Source: CAZUDO01 sp964618895 (GTDB lineage: Bacteria > Desulfobacterota > Binatia > DP-6). From it: a DNA stretch of 64,000 nt. The first letter of the stretch is position 1. Each line of letters starts with the position of its first letter. The stretch spans positions 1-64,000 of the forward strand of contig CAZUDO010000107.1 of assembly GCA_964618895.1 (NCBI GenBank). The letters are read 5' to 3'. Position numbers and translations under genes: made by a program. This document shows positions 39,878 to 49,080 of the stretch, one piece after another. The notes beneath the pieces are model-generated. The model worked only from the letters and a program-made list of their open reading frames with translations. It had not been told where the DNA came from and did not search any database.

Positions 39878-42800
39878 CGTACGCCTTCTTTCGCGACCGT
39901 GTCGGCGCCCTTGTCGAGTCCGCGGGCAAACGAGGTCGGCTCGGTGCGCAGGAAGCGCGCCAGGTCATCGCGCGCCGCGGCGGCGCGTCTGTCGTGGGTG
40001 GCCTCGTAGCAGCGCACGCGCAGGGCAAGGAGCTCGCGCTCCCACGGCACGTGCGGCTCGAGCGGTGCCAGCACCGCCGCGCAGTGCGGCTCGAATCCGA
40101 CCGCCCGCAGCATGCGGAGACGGGCTGTCAAGCGCCGTTGCTCGAGCGCGCTGACCGCGAACGGCTCGGCCAGTGCGTCGAAGAGCCGCCGCGCCAGCGC
40201 CGCATCTTTGTCCGCCACGTCCTTGTCCGCCGCGTCCTTGTCCGCCACTTCGATCGCCACCGACACCGCCCTGCTCATGATGTATGGCAGCGGCCACGGA
40301 TCCGTCCGGTAGCGCGTGAACGCCGCCACCAGCGCGTCGGTCGCTTCGACGAGCCGCCCCTGGCGCCAGCGCAGGCGACCGAGGGATGCGTCCGCCTCGC
40401 CGGGCTGGATGGCGCGCAAGCGCTCGATGTGCGCCAGCGCGCGCTCGTCGCCGGCGTCACCCAGGGCCTCGGCGAGCATGGCGAGCTCCATCGAGCTCTG
40501 CGGCGGGCGGCGCTGCGCGCTCCAGGCGTTGCGCACCTCGTCGAGCTTCCCCGCTCCCCATGCCCGCAACGCCTCCACCCGATGGCGCTGGTCCTCGCTC
40601 AGATGGGGGGCTAGCCGTGGCACTTGCTCGGTCGAAGCGAGCTGCGCCAGGTGGCGATCCTCGACCACGGCCCAGTCGACCGTGCCGCCAGTCAGCACCG
40701 GACGGTCCTCGCCGCGAGCGCGGACCACGGTTCGCAGGTCGTTCATGTCGAAGAGGTTCGCGCGCCCGACGCTGCGCGCGAAGCCGAACTCGACCAGCGT
40801 GCGGTCGTCGGTGTTGAGGAAGCTCCCCTCCTGGCGCGCGATGGCGTGCGCCAGCGACGGCCGCGCCACGTAGTGGGCCAGGAACCCCTCCACGTCGTCG
40901 GCACGCCAGGCGACCGAGAGCGCCGTCCGGTACGGCTCCTGCTGGACGCGGGCGCGCAACGCCGCCAGGTCGTGCGGCCGGGGCTTCATCGAGCCGACCA
41001 GGAGCAGGTCGACCTGCAGCGTCTGCCACGTCTCCAGCTGGGGGAAGACCGACGCCAGCGTGGCGTACGCGGTGCGGATGGTCGCGGCATCGACCTCGTA
41101 GGCCTGCAGCCACTGCACGAACAGCCCGTCGGGCGCGAGCCGGTCGGCAACCGCGTCGTAGAATTCACGCGTGAACAGACTCGAGATGCCGGCCCGGTAC
41201 GGGTTGGAGGGCTCGGAGACGATCAGGTCGTAGCGCTCCGGCGTGGTGAGCAGCACTTCCCGGGCGTCGCCGATGATGACCTTCACCTTGGGGTTGGAGA
41301 GCACGTTCTGGTTGACGGGCGCGGACACGCGCGCGACCTCCAGAATGGCCGGCTCCAACTCGACGACGTCGACCCGTTCGATTCCCGGGATGGCGCCCAG
41401 CCAACCGGCCGAGCTGCCCGTGCCGAGTCCGACCACGAGCGCGCGCTTGGGGTTGCCGTGCAGGATGGCGGGCGCGATGCCCAGCATCACCTGCGTGGCG
41501 GCATCGTTGCGCGCGTTGCCGTCGCTCTTGCCGTTCACCAGGAAGGCGTAGCCGTTGGCGGTGTCGAGCGCGACGCTGCTCTCGACGCCGTCCACCTGCC
41601 AGCCGATCGTCCGCCGACGCGTGTTGGCCCAGTCGTGGAGCGCGTTGGGCGTGCCCTTGCCCAGCTCCGCCCGGCCGGCCCCGATCGGACTGTGACGCCA
41701 GGCCGCCGTCGGTCCGGCGGTTCCGAGCAACGCCACGGCCGCAATCACCGCGACCAGCGGGGCCAGGCAGCGTTCGGGCGTTGCACCGGTCCGCAGCGCC
41801 AACGCCATCGCCACCACGCCGAGGAGAGCCAGGAGCGCGACCACGGCGGACCAGGTACCGGTGGCCGACAGCATCGGCAGGAGACCGAAGCCGCCCGCCA
41901 GCGAGCCCGCGATGGCGCCGGCCGTGTTCCAGGCATACGCCTGCCCGACGTGACGCCCCACCTGCTCGCCCCCGCGCCCGAGGAGCGCGATCAGCATCGG
42001 GAACTGCACGCCCGCGACCAGCGCCGCCGGCAGTACGACGATGGTCGTCACCGCGGCCCAGGCGAGCACCAGACCGCCGAAGCCGAACGCCGACAGCGAA
42101 CGCAGGAAGACGGCGAGAAAGGCCAGCCGGTCGCCGAGCGCGTACGGCACCGCCAGGAAGACCGCCTCGAGCGCACACGTGAGCGCAAAACCGGCGAGCG
42201 TCGCCGGCCGGTCGTTCTGCCGGACGGCGTAGGCCGCGCTCCCGAGCCCCACGCCGAGGAGCGCAACGGCCAGGATGAGCCCGAACGTGAACGAAGAGCC
42301 GCCCAGGAGCGGCGCCAGCATCCGGTACCACACCAGCTCCATCAGCAGGAACGCGAAGCCGGTCACCCCCGCGGCCGTGAGAACAAACGCCGGCGGTGCT
42401 GCGTTGGTCCCGGCCGCGTGGGCCGCCTGGGCGGGCGTCGTCGCGTGCGGGGGAAGATCGCGGGCGATCTTGCGCGCCGCCATGCCCACCAGGCCGTTCA
42501 CCAGGCAGGCGAGCCAGAGCGTGTTCCGGGTGCCGAACACCTCGAGCAGCACGAAGGTAGCCACGAACGCGCCCGTGACCGCGCCGAGCGCGTTCACGCC
42601 GTAGAGGATCGCGAGCCGTCGCCGGCCCACGTCGCGCGGGCTCTCGACCGCACGCGCCGCCGCCGGCAGCGTGCCGCCCATGAGCACCGTGGGCACGCAC
42701 AGCACCAGCGCCGCCAGCACGAGCCGGACGACGGTGGCACCGCCGAGTCCCAGCACCGTGGCCCCGCCGGCGGCGATGTACGCCTGGCGGGCCACCCACA

Positions 42801-43176
42801 TGAGCGCCGGCGTGATCGCCGCCACCGCGGCGATGCCGAGCTCCAGGTTGGCGTAGAACGCCAGCGGGCGCGGATCCCGATCGACGCGGCGGCCGAGCAG
42901 CCATCCGCCGAGGCCGAGGCCGCCCATGAAGATGGCCAGCACGGCGGCCGTCGCGGCGGTCGACGCGCCGAAGATCAGCCGCATCTCGCGCAGCCACGCC
43001 ACCTGGTAGACCAGCGCGCACATGCCCGAGCCGAACAGCAGCGGCGCCACGTATCCGAGCCTGGCGTGCGGCGCGCGCGCCACCTCCTCGGCATAGGCGT
43101 CGAGCGCACGCGCCTCGGCCTCTTCCAGCGCCGTCGCGTCCGGCCGCTCCCTCGCCCCCATCGTTCGCGTACTCAT
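39874..43176 (-). CDS. Membrane-fused spermidine synthase-like protein with TPR tail
   Basis: This 1100-residue protein has about 14 membrane helices in the N-terminal half (APLLFGSGMCALVYQVAWLR, MGGTLPAAARAVE and a second half starting AAGVTGFAFLLMELVWYRML). A class I methyltransferase/spermidine-synthase-like domain follows at about 530-760, with ALVVGLGTGSSAGWL, VDVVELEPAILEVA and VIIGDAREVL. A helical TPR-like tail ends the protein. Fused MFS-SpeE proteins are widespread but uncharacterised; the catalytic Asp pair for aminopropyl transfer is not clearly conserved here. It is coupled to the collagen-like gene, which suggests a role in surface assembly. Confidence 0.85.
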   Translation of the reverse strand: MSTRTMGARERPDATALEEAEARALDAYAEEVARAPHARLGYVAPLLFGSGMCALVYQVAWLREMRLIFGASTAATAAVLAIFMGGLGLGGWLLGRRVDRDPRPLAFYANLELGIAAVAAITPALMWVARQAYIAAGGATVLGLGGATVVRLVLAALVLCVPTVLMGGTLPAAARAVESPRDVGRRRLAILYGVNALGAVTGAFVATFVLLEVFGTRNTLWLACLVNGLVGMAARKIARDLPPHATTPAQAAHAAGTNAAPPAFVLTAAGVTGFAFLLMELVWYRMLAPLLGGSSFTFGLILAVALLGVGLGSAAYAVRQNDRPATLAGFALTCALEAVFLAVPYALGDRLAFLAVFLRSLSAFGFGGLVLAWAAVTTIVVLPAALVAGVQFPMLIALLGRGGEQVGRHVGQAYAWNTAGAIAGSLAGGFGLLPMLSATGTWSAVVALLALLGVVAMALALRTGATPERCLAPLVAVIAAVALLGTAGPTAAWRHSPIGAGRAELGKGTPNALHDWANTRRRTIGWQVDGVESSVALDTANGYAFLVNGKSDGNARNDAATQVMLGIAPAILHGNPKRALVVGLGTGSSAGWLGAIPGIERVDVVELEPAILEVARVSAPVNQNVLSNPKVKVIIGDAREVLLTTPERYDLIVSEPSNPYRAGISSLFTREFYDAVADRLAPDGLFVQWLQAYEVDAATIRTAYATLASVFPQLETWQTLQVDLLLVGSMKPRPHDLAALRARVQQEPYRTALSVAWRADDVEGFLAHYVARPSLAHAIARQEGSFLNTDDRTLVEFGFARSVGRANLFDMNDLRTVVRARGEDRPVLTGGTVDWAVVEDRHLAQLASTEQVPRLAPHLSEDQRHRVEALRAWGAGKLDEVRNAWSAQRRPPQSSMELAMLAEALGDAGDERALAHIERLRAIQPGEADASLGRLRWRQGRLVEATDALVAAFTRYRTDPWPLPYIMSRAVSVAIEVADKDAADKDVADKDAALARRLFDALAEPFAVSALEQRRLTARLRMLRAVGFEPHCAAVLAPLEPHVPWERELLALRVRCYEATHDRRAAAARDDLARFLRTEPTSFARGLDKGADTVAKEGVR
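40205..40249 (-). repeat. 15-bp minisatellite inside the spermidine synthase-like gene
   Basis: Three tandem copies of a 15-base unit (GTCCTTGTCCGCCRC on the plus strand) encode repeated DKDAA/DKDVA pentapeptides in the helical tail. The reading frame is kept, so copy-number change would lengthen or shorten the tail by five residues. Confidence 0.75.
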
Positions 43177-43496
43177 GCCGAGAAACCTCCGCGCAGCCGG
43201 GCTCCGTCCCGCGCGCGACTAAGCAACCGCCATGCCGCCGCCACATGCAGGCGGGATCACGCCGCTCGGGGCGACGTGAGGCAAGAACCTGACAGTCGCC
43301 ACGCGCACGGTTGACGTCGCGCGTGCGAGCGGTCGGTGCACGGGCTTGCACGACGTCCGTCACGGACGTGCCGCGCTCCGCGTCCGACCCCCGGCGTGAC
43401 GCGGGCGCACCGGCCCGAAATGGCCGCCGCCACGCAACCTGCCTGGCACCCTCCTTGCTCTCGCGCCACTCCGTGCGCGTGCATTCCCGCAGGACG
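43177..43496. other. Divergent intergenic region with a palindrome
   Basis: These 320 bases separate two divergent operons and contain no gene. At 43353-43369 a perfect 7-bp inverted repeat (ACGTCCG-TCA-CGGACGT) could be a regulator site. A TTGACG near 43308 could be a -35 box for the sensor pair on the right. No matching regulator gene is adjacent. Confidence 0.4.
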
Positions 43497-44432
43497 ATGT
43501 CCGTGCGTGCGCTGCCGGCAGCGGTCCTGGTGCTCTTCGCCGCCAGCATCGCCCGCGCCGCCGCGCCGGCCGTCGTGCTCGTCAAGACGAGTACCGCCGC
43601 GCCGTTCGAGGCGGCGAGCACGGCGATCGCTGACACCCTGCGTGCGGATGCGGCCGCCCCCGTCGTCCATGTCGTCGATCTCGGCGGCGAACGGGCGAAC
43701 GGCCCGCACGTGATTGCGGCCATCCGGCGCGCCCGCCCGGGAGTGATCGTCACCGTCGGGTCGCTCGCCACCGACATCGTGCTGGCCGATGCATCCCCCG
43801 TTCCGGTCGTGTTCGCGACCGTGCTCTACCCCGAGGAGAGCGGCTTCGTGCCGAGCGCCAGGCGCGCCGTCACCGGCGCGGCGCTCGACCCGCCGGTGGC
43901 AGTCCAGTTCGCGTACCTCCGCCGGCTGCTGCCCCAGAGCGCGCGCGTCGGCGTCCTCTTCCATCGTCGCGAGACCGGTGGGGTGGTCGATGCCGCCGGT
44001 GTCGAAGCCCCCCGGCACGGCTTCACGCTCGCGCCCCGGGAGGTCGCCGATCCGCACGACACGTTGGCCGTCTTCACCGCGCTCGTCGGCGAGGTCGATG
44101 TCGTATGGGCGGTCGCCGACAGCTTCGTGTTCGCGCCGCAGACAACCGCGCCGCTCATCCTGGCCGCGCTCCGGCATCGGGTGCCGGTGGTGGGCCTGTC
44201 GGCGGCCCACGTCCGCAGCGGCGCCCTGGCGGCGCTGTCGAGCGACTACGCCGCCACCGGCGAGCGTGCGGCGGCGATGGCGCTGCGGGTGCTGCACGGC
44301 GAGAACGCCGCCAGCATCCCGGTCGACCATCCCCGCACGGTGCGGCTGGCGGTCAACCTGCGCACCGCGCAGCACCTCGGCATCACGATCCCGCCCGACT
44401 TGGTGGCCGAGGCCATCGAGGTGGTGCGATGA
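43497..44432 (+). CDS. ABC transporter substrate-binding-like protein (PF04392 type)
   Basis: This 311-residue exported protein has a signal peptide MSVRALPAAVLVLFAASIARA. Two Rossmann-like lobes of the PF04392 family follow: PGVIVTVGSLATDIVLADAS, VPVVFATVLYPEE, RVGVLFHRRETGG, and TAPLILAALRHRVPVVGLSA with SSDYAATGERAAAMALRVL. ATG 43497 has AGGA upstream and gives the signal peptide. The stop overlaps the following histidine kinase as ATGA. No ABC permease or ATPase is present, so it probably serves as a periplasmic sensor module for the kinase rather than for transport. Ligand unknown. Confidence 0.83.
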   Translation: MSVRALPAAVLVLFAASIARAAAPAVVLVKTSTAAPFEAASTAIADTLRADAAAPVVHVVDLGGERANGPHVIAAIRRARPGVIVTVGSLATDIVLADASPVPVVFATVLYPEESGFVPSARRAVTGAALDPPVAVQFAYLRRLLPQSARVGVLFHRRETGGVVDAAGVEAPRHGFTLAPREVADPHDTLAVFTALVGEVDVVWAVADSFVFAPQTTAPLILAALRHRVPVVGLSAAHVRSGALAALSSDYAATGERAAAMALRVLHGENAASIPVDHPRTVRLAVNLRTAQHLGITIPPDLVAEAIEVVR

Positions 44433-46099
44433 GGGGCAAGGCCGTGTGGTGGGCGCGCGTCCTGCCGTGGGGCTTCCCCGCGCGCCTGGCGCTCGCCACC
44501 TCGGTCCTCATCATGGTGGCGTGCTTCGCGCTCAGCTGGATCCTCGTACGGCGTGACCTGGAAGAGATCCGGCGCGGCGTGGTGGATCGGGGGCTCACCA
44601 TCGTCGAGTACCTGGCCCACGAGGCCGAGCTGAGCGTCCTGTCGGGGGACGTGGAGAGCCTGCGGGCGCTCGCGGAGGCCGCCCAGCTGCACCGGGACGT
44701 CTGGTACTGCCGCTTCTTCGACCGCAGCGGGCAGCTGCTCCTCACCGCCGGCGCGGTGCCCGACACCCTGCCTGCGCTCACGACCGGCGACCAGGCGAGC
44801 GGACCGACCCCCGTGAGTGCGCACGTGTGGGAATTCCAGGCCCCGGTGTTCACCGCCGACCTGCGCCTGCAGCGCGAAGAGCTCGAGTTCGCCGCCCCGC
44901 CCGGGGGCTTTCCCGGCGCCGCGCCCGCCCGAGCGCCGGAGCGCGTCGGCACGGTCGCGGTCGGGATCGCACTCGCGTCCCTGCAGACGCACCGGCAGAT
45001 GAGCTTCCTGACCGCCGTCTTCTTCACCGCGCTCATCGCGTTTGCCGCCGTGCTGAGCGCCATCTTCCTCGCCAAGGCCATCACCCGCCCGCTCCAGGCG
45101 CTGGCGCGCGCGGCCGACGCCATCGGGCAGGGCGACTTGAGCGTCCGGCTCGACGTGCGCACCAACGACGAGGTGTCGGCGGTGGCCGACTCGTTCAACG
45201 AGATGGCCGTGAGCCTGGCCCAGAGCAGGACCACGCTGGAAGAGTACAGCCGGAGCCTCGAGACGCGCACGCTCCGGCTCGAGGTCATGAACCGCGAGCT
45301 GCAGGAGGCGAACCGGCTCAAGTCGGAATTCCTCACCACCGTGTCGCACGAGCTGCGCACGCCGCTGAACGTCATCCTGGGCTACACCATGATGCTCGCC
45401 GACAGCGCCGCCGGCCCGGTGACCGAGGAGCAGCACGAGCTGCTGGGCGCCATCCACCGCTACACCACCACGCAGCTCGAGCTGATCAAGAACGTGCTCG
45501 ACTTCACGCAGCTCTCGGCCGGCAAGGTGGCGCTGCACACGCAGCGCTTCACGCTGCCGCCCGTGCTGGCCGAGATCGCCGCGCAGCACCACGACGCGCT
45601 CGCGGCGTCGGGGGTGGACCTGGCCATCTCCGTGGCCCCCGACGTGGGCGAGCTCGAGAGCGACGCCGCCAAGGTGCACGAGATCCTGCGCAACCTGATC
45701 GACAACGCCGTCAAGTTCACCGGCGCCGGCTCGATCACGGTCGAGGCCCGCCTCGGCCTGACCAAGGACACGGTGGTGATCGAGGTGCGCGACACCGGCG
45801 CCGGCATCCCGGCCGAGGAGCTGCCGTACGTCTTCGACGGCTTCCGCCAGACGGGCGACGCGAACACGCGCGGCACGCAGGGCCTCGGCCTGGGGTTGTC
45901 GATCGCGAAGCGGCTGGTGGATGCGCTCGGCGGGACGATCGCGGTGCGGAGTGTGGCGGAGACCGGGTCGGTGTTCCGGCTGGAGCTGCCGCGGCGGCTG
46001 GCGGATGGGATCGTGCCGGCAGCGAGCGTTCCCGACCCGCAGCAGGCGGTCGACGGGCTGGACGTCGGGATGGGCGCTCGCGCTCAGAACCGGACGTAG
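44429..46099 (+). CDS. Membrane sensor histidine kinase
   Basis: This 556-residue kinase has an N-terminal helix (LALATSVLIMVACFALSWIL) and a periplasmic domain (about 45-185). A second helix near 195-215 and a HAMP linker (ITRPLQALARAADAIGQGDL) follow, then a coiled stretch. The dimerisation box FLTTVSHELRTPLN has the phospho-acceptor His at about 307. The ATPase domain has NLIDNAVKFTG, VRDTGAGIP and GLGLGLSIAKRL. It is translationally coupled to the binding-protein gene at 43497, which probably supplies its ligand input. No response regulator is encoded nearby; the target must lie elsewhere. The end overlaps the convergent MBOAT gene by 16 bases. Confidence 0.9.
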   Translation: MRGKAVWWARVLPWGFPARLALATSVLIMVACFALSWILVRRDLEEIRRGVVDRGLTIVEYLAHEAELSVLSGDVESLRALAEAAQLHRDVWYCRFFDRSGQLLLTAGAVPDTLPALTTGDQASGPTPVSAHVWEFQAPVFTADLRLQREELEFAAPPGGFPGAAPARAPERVGTVAVGIALASLQTHRQMSFLTAVFFTALIAFAAVLSAIFLAKAITRPLQALARAADAIGQGDLSVRLDVRTNDEVSAVADSFNEMAVSLAQSRTTLEEYSRSLETRTLRLEVMNRELQEANRLKSEFLTTVSHELRTPLNVILGYTMMLADSAAGPVTEEQHELLGAIHRYTTTQLELIKNVLDFTQLSAGKVALHTQRFTLPPVLAEIAAQHHDALAASGVDLAISVAPDVGELESDAAKVHEILRNLIDNAVKFTGAGSITVEARLGLTKDTVVIEVRDTGAGIPAEELPYVFDGFRQTGDANTRGTQGLGLGLSIAKRLVDALGGTIAVRSVAETGSVFRLELPRRLADGIVPAASVPDPQQAVDGLDVGMGARAQNRT

Positions 46100-47436
46100 A
46101 CGAAGCCCTGTCCCAACGGCGCCGCGCCGTAGAGGACGACGTACAGCAGGGTCGCCACGGCCATTCCCCGAGCGGCGGCCGGAAGCACGATCGTGATCCC
46201 CTGCTCGTCGGCACGCCGGCCGAGCCAGTGGAAGGCCACGACACTCAGCGCCACGGCGACGGCCAGGCCGCTCGGCACGGACGGGGCGCGCGTCCAGTCA
46301 CCTCCGATGAGTTGCGTCCAGTAGGCCCGGGCGATTGCCCACGAGGGGCTGAAGAACAACGGCACCAGGGCGAGGATCCAAACCGCCGTCGCCAGCCAGC
46401 CGATGGCGGCGGCCGCGCGCGTCCGCAACGCGGGCCACCGCGGGACGACGTGGAGACGAAGGAGGTAGTAGGCGGCCAGTCCGGCCCCGTGGCCCGCGCC
46501 CCACAGGACGAAGTGCCACGCGGCGCCGTGCCAGAGCCCGAACAGCGTCATCACGACAATCGCGTTGCCGGCGGTGCGCAGGGGCGCCTCGCGCCGGATG
46601 CCGCCCAGCGGCAGGAAGACGTAGTCGCGGATCCACGCCGACAGCGACATGTGCCACCGACGCCAGAAGTCGGCCGGGCTGGTGAAGGCGAACGGGAAGT
46701 GGAAGTTCTGGCCGAGCTCGAGGCCGAACAGCTTGGCGCTGCCGCGCGCCATGTCGGTGTACGCCGCCAGGTCCAGGTAGAGCGCCACCGGCATGACGAG
46801 CAGGCAGACCGCAAGCTCGCCGGCCGGGAAGCCGTCCGGGTGTTCGAAATGCGGGGCCGCGAAGAACGCCAGCCGATCCGCCAGCACGAGCTTCTTCGCC
46901 AGGCCGAGCAGCAGCAGGGTGACGCCCTGACCGAGCTGCTCCGCGCGCAGGCGCCGCGGGCCGGCAAGCTGTGGCAGCAGGGCCGAGGCCCGCTCGATCG
47001 GTCCCGCCGTGAGCTGCGGGAAGAAGGCGACGAAGGTGGCGAACACGAGCGGGTCGCGTACGGGCCGGACACGGCGGCGATACACGTCGATCGTGTAGGC
47101 CATCTCCTGGAAGGTGTAGAACGAGATGCCGACCGGCGGCAGGAGCGCGCCGCGCGCGTACTTGAAGTACGCGAGCAGCGCCAGGTTGAAGGTGATGCTG
47201 AGCACCAGGAACGCCCGGCGGCGACGTGGGCTTTCCGTGCCGTCGATCGCCAGGGCGGCGACGTAGTCCACGCCCGTGCTGGCCGCTACGATCAGGCCGT
47301 AGGCAGGCTCGGCCCAGCAGTAGAAGAGGTAGCTCGCCGCCAGCAGCAGGACCGTCCGAGCCCGCCCCCGGAGGGGCCAGTACACACCGAGGGTGCCGAG
47401 AAGGAGGAGCGCGTGCTCGACGCTGAGAAAGCTCAT
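46084..47436 (-). CDS. MBOAT family O-acyltransferase (AlgI-like)
   Basis: This 450-residue polytopic protein of the MBOAT family, close to AlgI, passes acyl groups across the membrane to a polysaccharide or lipid. Conserved pieces are YLFYCWAEPAYGLIV, PVGISFYTFQEMAYTIDVYR, FFPQLTAGPIERA, FWRRWHMSLSAWIRDYVFLP and the catalytic His motif LFGLWHGAAWHFVLWG. Its ATG overlaps the stop of the SGNH-like gene upstream, a typical MBOAT plus SGNH pair, in which the SGNH partner completes the transfer in the periplasm. It is the last gene of the long minus-strand operon starting at 53.37 kb. Confidence 0.9.
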   Translation of the reverse strand: MSFLSVEHALLLLGTLGVYWPLRGRARTVLLLAASYLFYCWAEPAYGLIVAASTGVDYVAALAIDGTESPRRRRAFLVLSITFNLALLAYFKYARGALLPPVGISFYTFQEMAYTIDVYRRRVRPVRDPLVFATFVAFFPQLTAGPIERASALLPQLAGPRRLRAEQLGQGVTLLLLGLAKKLVLADRLAFFAAPHFEHPDGFPAGELAVCLLVMPVALYLDLAAYTDMARGSAKLFGLELGQNFHFPFAFTSPADFWRRWHMSLSAWIRDYVFLPLGGIRREAPLRTAGNAIVVMTLFGLWHGAAWHFVLWGAGHGAGLAAYYLLRLHVVPRWPALRTRAAAAIGWLATAVWILALVPLFFSPSWAIARAYWTQLIGGDWTRAPSVPSGLAVAVALSVVAFHWLGRRADEQGITIVLPAAARGMAVATLLYVVLYGAAPLGQGFVYVRF

Positions 47437-48428
47437 CCGACTGCTTCAGGTAGCAGCGCGACGAGTTGCTCCGCCAACGCCTCGGCCATGGTGCGGTGGC
47501 CCGCGACGAGGAAATGGATCCGGTCGGGCTCGAACTGTTGGGCAGGCACGGCGTCGGTCAGGTCCGCAACGTCCCACCCCGCGTCGACCAGACGTTTGCG
47601 CAGCGATGGCGGGACCGCCACGCGCCAGGCGTTCGGCTCGATGGCGAACAGTCGCGGCGTCCCGAGCGCGGCCGCCGCCGCGGAGAACATGCGGACGAGG
47701 GGCGCGTGCGGTTCGCCGGATGCGCCGGTGATCTCCGCCCGCAGGGTAACCGGCGCCCGGGACCGTCTCCGCTCGGGCAGGAACGCCTCCACCCAGGGGT
47801 GGCGCTCCGCGACTGCCAGCAACGGAAGATCGCGAAGCCCGTAGCTCGGCCAGAAGCGCGCGAGCTGGGCGGTCACCGCCGCCGACGGGGTGAGGTAGTG
47901 CGCGCGGAACTCCGCCGGCAGGGCATCGCGATGCCACCACGCCGTGTCGACCACGTCGCCCTCGAACGTCGCCAGCGGCGTCGGCCGGCCGCCGGCCTGG
48001 TAGTCCGCCGTCGCGAACCAGATCGACGGCAGGACGCCCACCACCAGCGCCGGGCGAAGCGCGCGGGCGCGCGCCAGGAGGACGATGGCCTCGGGCACGT
48101 GCAGGCCGCTCAGGGACCAGTTGACGACGCGCACCCGCGGCCGCCGACCATTCTGGTTGAGGCGTTCCTCGAGCAATGCCGGGTAGATGGCGTCGGCGGG
48201 GAGGTTGGGGGCGACGGCCTGCGAGTTCGAGAGCAGAAGGATCCGCACTTCCGGATCGTGCGGCGGAGAGGTCGCGTCGAGGTACTTCTCCCACCGACGG
48301 GTGTCGTAGGGATTGCGGCTCCGTGCGGGGGCGCCGGTGGCCGTCACCCAGGAGGTCGCCGCCTCGATGAGCAGCACGGCGGCCACGGCGTAGGTGATCG
48401 CATGGTCCAGGCGGTGGCGCCCGCGCAT
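47433..48428 (-). CDS. SGNH-hydrolase-like partner of the MBOAT acyltransferase
   Basis: This 331-residue protein has an N-terminal membrane anchor (AITYAVAAVLLIEAATSWV). A SGNH-like core follows: ILLLSNSQAVAPNL carries the nucleophile-type Ser block, VRVVNWSLSGLHVPEAIVLL the Gly/Asn block, and FEPDRIHFLVAGHRTMAEAL the Asp-x-x-His block. This is the AlgJ/AlgX or PatB type of partner that transfers acetyl groups from the MBOAT to an extracytoplasmic acceptor. ATG 48428 follows the secreted-protein stop by 8 bases. The adjacent secreted proteins or their glycans could be acceptors, which is an inference from the operon. Confidence 0.8.
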   Translation of the reverse strand: MRGRHRLDHAITYAVAAVLLIEAATSWVTATGAPARSRNPYDTRRWEKYLDATSPPHDPEVRILLLSNSQAVAPNLPADAIYPALLEERLNQNGRRPRVRVVNWSLSGLHVPEAIVLLARARALRPALVVGVLPSIWFATADYQAGGRPTPLATFEGDVVDTAWWHRDALPAEFRAHYLTPSAAVTAQLARFWPSYGLRDLPLLAVAERHPWVEAFLPERRRSRAPVTLRAEITGASGEPHAPLVRMFSAAAAALGTPRLFAIEPNAWRVAVPPSLRKRLVDAGWDVADLTDAVPAQQFEPDRIHFLVAGHRTMAEALAEQLVALLPEAVG

Positions 48429-48436
48429 TGGCGTCC

Positions 48437-49051
48437 CTACGGGATGAGCACCCCGGAGCGGAACGTGGGCGAGTAGCCGTTCATCATGCTCACCTCGAAG
48501 ATGCCGATGTTCGTCCTCTTGCCCGGCAGGCAGTACCCGGCCCCGCCGGCAAAGTTCAGGGTCGTCCTGATCTTGCACTTGCCGAATCCGTCGACGGTGC
48601 AGGTCGCGACGGAGAAGTTCGGCATGTCGATGATGCTGCATGCCTGCTCGTCACAGTCGTCGAGCGTCGAACGCAGCGAGAGCGCCATCGTGAGCGTGAC
48701 ACCCTGGCAGCCCGAGTCGAGATCCGCCAGGTCCGCCTGGAGCGTCAGGTCACCATCGTCCGACGTGCCCAGGAGATGGTCCGGCCCGAACGCGAGGTAG
48801 CGGACCAGAAACTTCCCCTTCCCTTTGCTGCCGAAGCCGCAGGTTGGATCACTACGCACGGGAGACTGGCACGCGGGGAATCCGTTCGACGTTACTGCAT
48901 TCGGCGCCGTGCACTCTTCATAGGCCGTCAGGAACTCGCCCTTGAGCTGCACGGCCTTCTGGGGCGTGTTGTGGGTCGCCAGGGCCGGCACGCCGACCGA
49001 CACGCAGGCGAAAGTTGCCAGGCCGATGGTCGCCTTCCGAAGCATCCTCAT
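48437..49051 (-). CDS. Secreted Cys-containing protein of unknown function
   Basis: This 204-residue exported protein has a signal peptide ending VSVGVPALA. The mature part is beta-rich with cysteines (EECTAPN, FPACQSP, DPTCGFGSKGKGKFLVRYLA, DDCDEQACSI, CTVDGFGKCKIRTTL) and ends NGYSPTFRSGVLIP. No family is recognised. The leader AAAGGAG precedes the ATG. It lies between another secreted protein (29-base gap) and the SGNH gene (8-base gap), so it is co-transcribed with surface-modification enzymes. It may be a structural surface protein or an acylated substrate. Confidence 0.75.
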   Translation of the reverse strand: MRMLRKATIGLATFACVSVGVPALATHNTPQKAVQLKGEFLTAYEECTAPNAVTSNGFPACQSPVRSDPTCGFGSKGKGKFLVRYLAFGPDHLLGTSDDGDLTLQADLADLDSGCQGVTLTMALSLRSTLDDCDEQACSIIDMPNFSVATCTVDGFGKCKIRTTLNFAGGAGYCLPGKRTNIGIFEVSMMNGYSPTFRSGVLIP

Positions 49052-49080
49052 GGTCGTCTCCTTTCAGTTCGGTGCGCGGC

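Noticed and set aside
40624..43314. 896-codon plus-strand frame opposite the spermidine synthase-like gene
   Set aside because: Gln/Arg/His-rich shadow without hydrophobic core or motifs.
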